In this document: positions 62,035-64,000 of the stretch, piece after piece | Numbering within the stretch: the first letter of the stretch is position 1 | How the letters are laid out: each line of letters begins with the position of its first letter | Assembly: GCF_900182575.1 (NCBI RefSeq) | Contig: NZ_FXSZ01000004.1 | Coordinates: forward strand, 124,001-188,000 | Length of the DNA: 64,000 bases | Source of the DNA: Solitalea koreensis | GTDB lineage: Bacteria; Bacteroidota; Bacteroidia; Sphingobacteriales; Sphingobacteriaceae | Direction of reading: 5' to 3' | The notes under the pieces: model-generated | Seen by the model: the letters and a program-made list of their open reading frames with translations, nothing else | What the model was told of the DNA's origin: nothing | The model's database searches: none | Translations under genes and position numbers: made by a program

Positions 62035-63042
62035 TTAATACTCAATAAGCTCACATTCTAAATTAATATTTTGATAGCCTTCCTCTTTTGGTCCATTCAT
62101 TAACTTTAATAAGAGCACAATAGCCTGTTCTCCAATTTTATACGGTCGTTCATCCAGCGAGGCTAGTGGTTTTTCATCAAAATATTCAAACATTGGCAAA
62201 TTGCCAAAACCAATGAACTCCATTTTTTTTTTATTGGTTGGTGATTGTTTCCTCAGAAACTGCATTGCGTCAAGCACCATATAGTCTTTAAAGCAAAGAA
62301 CTGCGGTAGGCGGTTGATCCATCTGTAGTAGTTCTTTCATTGCTTTTTGGGTTCCGGCTTTTGTTAGGTCACATACTTTTATTAAGTCTGCATTGTAGGC
62401 AATATTATTTCTCAATAAGGCATCCTTATAACCTTCATAACGATGTTCACTGGTTAGTAAAGAATCGGGCCCTTTTAAATGGGCGATCCGCCTATGGCCT
62501 TGAGCTACCAAAAAATCAACTGCTTTAGCCGCTGCCTCATTACCATTACACGATACCCAGTTACGTAACATTACTCCTTTAGGTTGTCGAACAAAATATA
62601 CTACCGGTATTCCTGCTTTTTCTAATGCATTAAAGTGATCGTATGACGTGGTTTCTTTGGAAACAGCAACGATAACACCATCAACCTGGGCACGTTGCAT
62701 GATATCTACCAATTCTTTCTCTCTTGTTAAACTTTCATGTGATTGAGTGATAAATACATTGTAGTTGTTTTTCAATGCGTAATCTTCAATCCCGTTAACT
62801 GTAAGCGTAAAAAACTGGTCGATAAGTGTTGGCAAAATCACTCCGATAATCGATGATTTTTGCTTCCTTAACTGTATCGCTGCCTGGTTAGGCACATAAT
62901 TGAGCTCCCTGGCCAGTTTCTGCACCCTCTCTTTGGTTGTCAAACCAATACTAGGGTGATTATGTAATGCTTTGGAAACGGTTGAAACGGAAATATTTAA
63001 ATTTTTGGCAATTTCTTTAATGGTAGGTGCAGATCTCTTCAT
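62035..63042 (-). CDS. LacI family transcriptional regulator of hexuronate use
   Basis: The 335-residue repressor has a LacI helix-turn-helix (about 6-52: TIKEIAKNLNISVSTVSKAL, HNHPSIGLTTKERVQKLA) and the hinge NQAAIQLRKQKSSIIGVI. A periplasmic-binding-like effector domain follows to the end (VDGVIVAVSKETT, RRIAHLKGPDSL, TAVLCFKDYM, SLDERPYKIGEQA). It lies convergent to the kdgA end and divergent from the DUF5107 gene. CAAACGTTTG-type sites lie upstream of it and of exuT, so it probably controls both and itself. Confidence 0.93.
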   Translation of the reverse strand: MKRSAPTIKEIAKNLNISVSTVSKALHNHPSIGLTTKERVQKLARELNYVPNQAAIQLRKQKSSIIGVILPTLIDQFFTLTVNGIEDYALKNNYNVFITQSHESLTREKELVDIMQRAQVDGVIVAVSKETTSYDHFNALEKAGIPVVYFVRQPKGVMLRNWVSCNGNEAAAKAVDFLVAQGHRRIAHLKGPDSLLTSEHRYEGYKDALLRNNIAYNADLIKVCDLTKAGTQKAMKELLQMDQPPTAVLCFKDYMVLDAMQFLRKQSPTNKKKMEFIGFGNLPMFEYFDEKPLASLDERPYKIGEQAIVLLLKLMNGPKEEGYQNINLECELIEY

Positions 63043-63086
63043 GGCCTTGTTTAAAGTACGAAAGATAACAATTTAAAAAAAATACG

Positions 63087-63118
63087 AAAACGTTTGAAAT
63101 AGCCTATTCAAACGTTTT
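63087..63118. promoter_or_regulatory. Two LacI-type operators between regulator and DUF5107 gene
   Basis: AAAACGTTTG at 63087-63096 and CAAACGTTTT at 63109-63118, with centres 22 bp apart (about two helical turns). This suits one tetramer or two dimers on the same face. Both match the perfect site at 55393. Confidence 0.65.
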
Positions 63119-63226
63119 TGTAGCCTAATTCCACAATAACGGATTGATCAGGTTTTGATTTATGATTAATCAACTTACATTAAGGTAAATTTTAACCATT
63201 TAATAAGGATTCTAACAATTTGTTGT

Positions 63227-64000
63227 ATGAGTGATCAAGTTAAAGTCTGGGAGGAGGATGTCCTAATTCCAACCTATCCTATTGGAAACCCTGAAAAGAA
63301 CCCTATGTTTTTAGAAAAAAGGGTGTATCAGGGTAGTAGCGGTGTTGTTTATCCACATGCGGTAGTTGAAAAGATTTATGATGAGAAGACCGATAAAACA
63401 TACAAAGGGGTGTTCCTGGAGAATGCTTATGTGAAAATCATGGTACTGCCCGAATTGGGAGGAAGGATTCAAATGGCGTATGATAAAGTAAAACAGCGCC
63501 ATTTTATTTATTACAACCAGGTGATCAGGCCTGCTCTGGTGGGCTTAACCGGTCCTTGGATTTCCGGAGGTATTGAATTCAACTGGCCCCAGCACCACCG
63601 TCCCAGTACATTTGAACCAGTAGACTATACTATTGAGGAGAATAAAGATGGCAGCAAAACAGTATGGGTCAATGAAGTTGAGCGCATGTTCCGTACGAAG
63701 GGTATGGCCGGTTTTACACTTTACCCGGATAAGGCATATATTGAGATCAAAGGCAAGTTATACAATCGTACACCTTTTCCTCAAACCTTTTTATGGTGGG
63801 CCAATCCTGCAGTGAAAGTGAATGATCATTATCAATCTGTTTTTCCGCCAGATGTGTATGCTGTCTTTGACCATGGCAAGAGGGATGTGTCTTCATTTCC
63901 AATTGCAAAGGGAACCTACTACAAGGTGGATTATGCACCAGGGACCGACATTTCCCGATATAAGAACATACCGGTACCCACTTCGTATATGGCCATCACT
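63227..64000 (+). CDS. DUF5107 domain protein, 3'-truncated by the window
   Basis: The frame is open from the ATG at 63227 to the window end (258 codons so far). It begins MSDQVKVWEEDVLIPTYPIG and contains NAYVKIMVLPELGGRIQMAY, GPWISGGIEFNWPQHHRPS and WWANPAVKVNDHYQSVFPPD. These match DUF5107, a domain of large cytosolic proteins often with TPRs downstream and linked to sugar utilisation. The fold resembles galactose-mutarotase-like sugar-binding sandwiches. The link to hexuronates is inferred from the shared promoter block and neighbouring regulator. Confidence 0.85.
   Translation, partial: MSDQVKVWEEDVLIPTYPIGNPEKNPMFLEKRVYQGSSGVVYPHAVVEKIYDEKTDKTYKGVFLENAYVKIMVLPELGGRIQMAYDKVKQRHFIYYNQVIRPALVGLTGPWISGGIEFNWPQHHRPSTFEPVDYTIEENKDGSKTVWVNEVERMFRTKGMAGFTLYPDKAYIEIKGKLYNRTPFPQTFLWWANPAVKVNDHYQSVFPPDVYAVFDHGKRDVSSFPIAKGTYYKVDYAPGTDISRYKNIPVPTSYMAIT

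Overview
The window looks like a chromosomal segment of a member of the Bacteroidota, probably a Sphingobacteriales- or Cytophagales-like bacterium. Several genes are preceded by the phylum's TAnnTTTG -7 promoter element, most starts lack a strong Shine-Dalgarno, and base composition is AT-rich. Typical families are present: DUF5686, DUF4199, DUF4412, a lamin-tail surface protein, a TonB-plug protein, a 1097-residue SecA and a primase without zinc ligands. The species cannot be named from the sequence alone. No phage, integrase, insertion sequence or CRISPR array was seen.

Layout. 1-1551: end of folP and the c-di-AMP synthase gene cdaA. 1754-5288: a compact four-gene cassette (carbamoyltransferase, SGNH-like membrane protein, 49-residue DUF5989 protein, SxtJ-family membrane protein), the best candidate for a poorly described system. 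5511-9233: trhO, an exported phosphodiesterase overlapping a BrkB-type membrane protein gene, and pdxJ. 9235-13872: a ScfR/RamB-like regulator divergent from the glyoxylate-bypass genes aceB and aceA, with palindromes between them. 13994-19317: DUF1456, ahcY, a bacilliredoxin, two YceI proteins, a 59-residue protein missed by size cut-offs, and threonine dehydrogenase. 19498-27421: a lamin-tail protein, asd, and small accessory genes (DinB, two GNAT, GH18). 27494-35179: dnaG, a gap with a decayed MscS channel gene, secA, a SPOR protein and an M20 peptidase. 35392-44559: DUF5686 and DUF4199 proteins, a third YceI, the nfeD-slipin pair, kbl, a metallo-beta-lactamase-fold protein and DUF4412. 44849-54352: gcvP, a phosphopantetheinyl transferase, dcd, an MG2/TonB-plug protein, lpxH and prfA.

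54432-54874 is a tandem array of three identical tRNA-Asp genes made by duplication of a ~185-bp unit. After a degraded gap, 55512-61963 is a complete hexuronate catabolism operon (transporter, SDR oxidoreductase, uxuA, uxaC, kdgK, kdgA). It is followed by a convergent LacI-type regulator and a divergent DUF5107 gene that runs off the window. The operon promoter and the DUF5107 promoter share a related upstream block containing CAAACGTTTG-type operators, which suggests one regulon.

Metabolic threads: threonine to glycine (tdh, kbl) and glycine cleavage (gcvP) are all present but scattered. Acetate/fatty-acid growth is covered by aceBA under its own regulator. The envelope is represented by lpxH, secA, SPOR and TonB-plug proteins. 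A REP-like inverted repeat family occurs in four intergenic regions.
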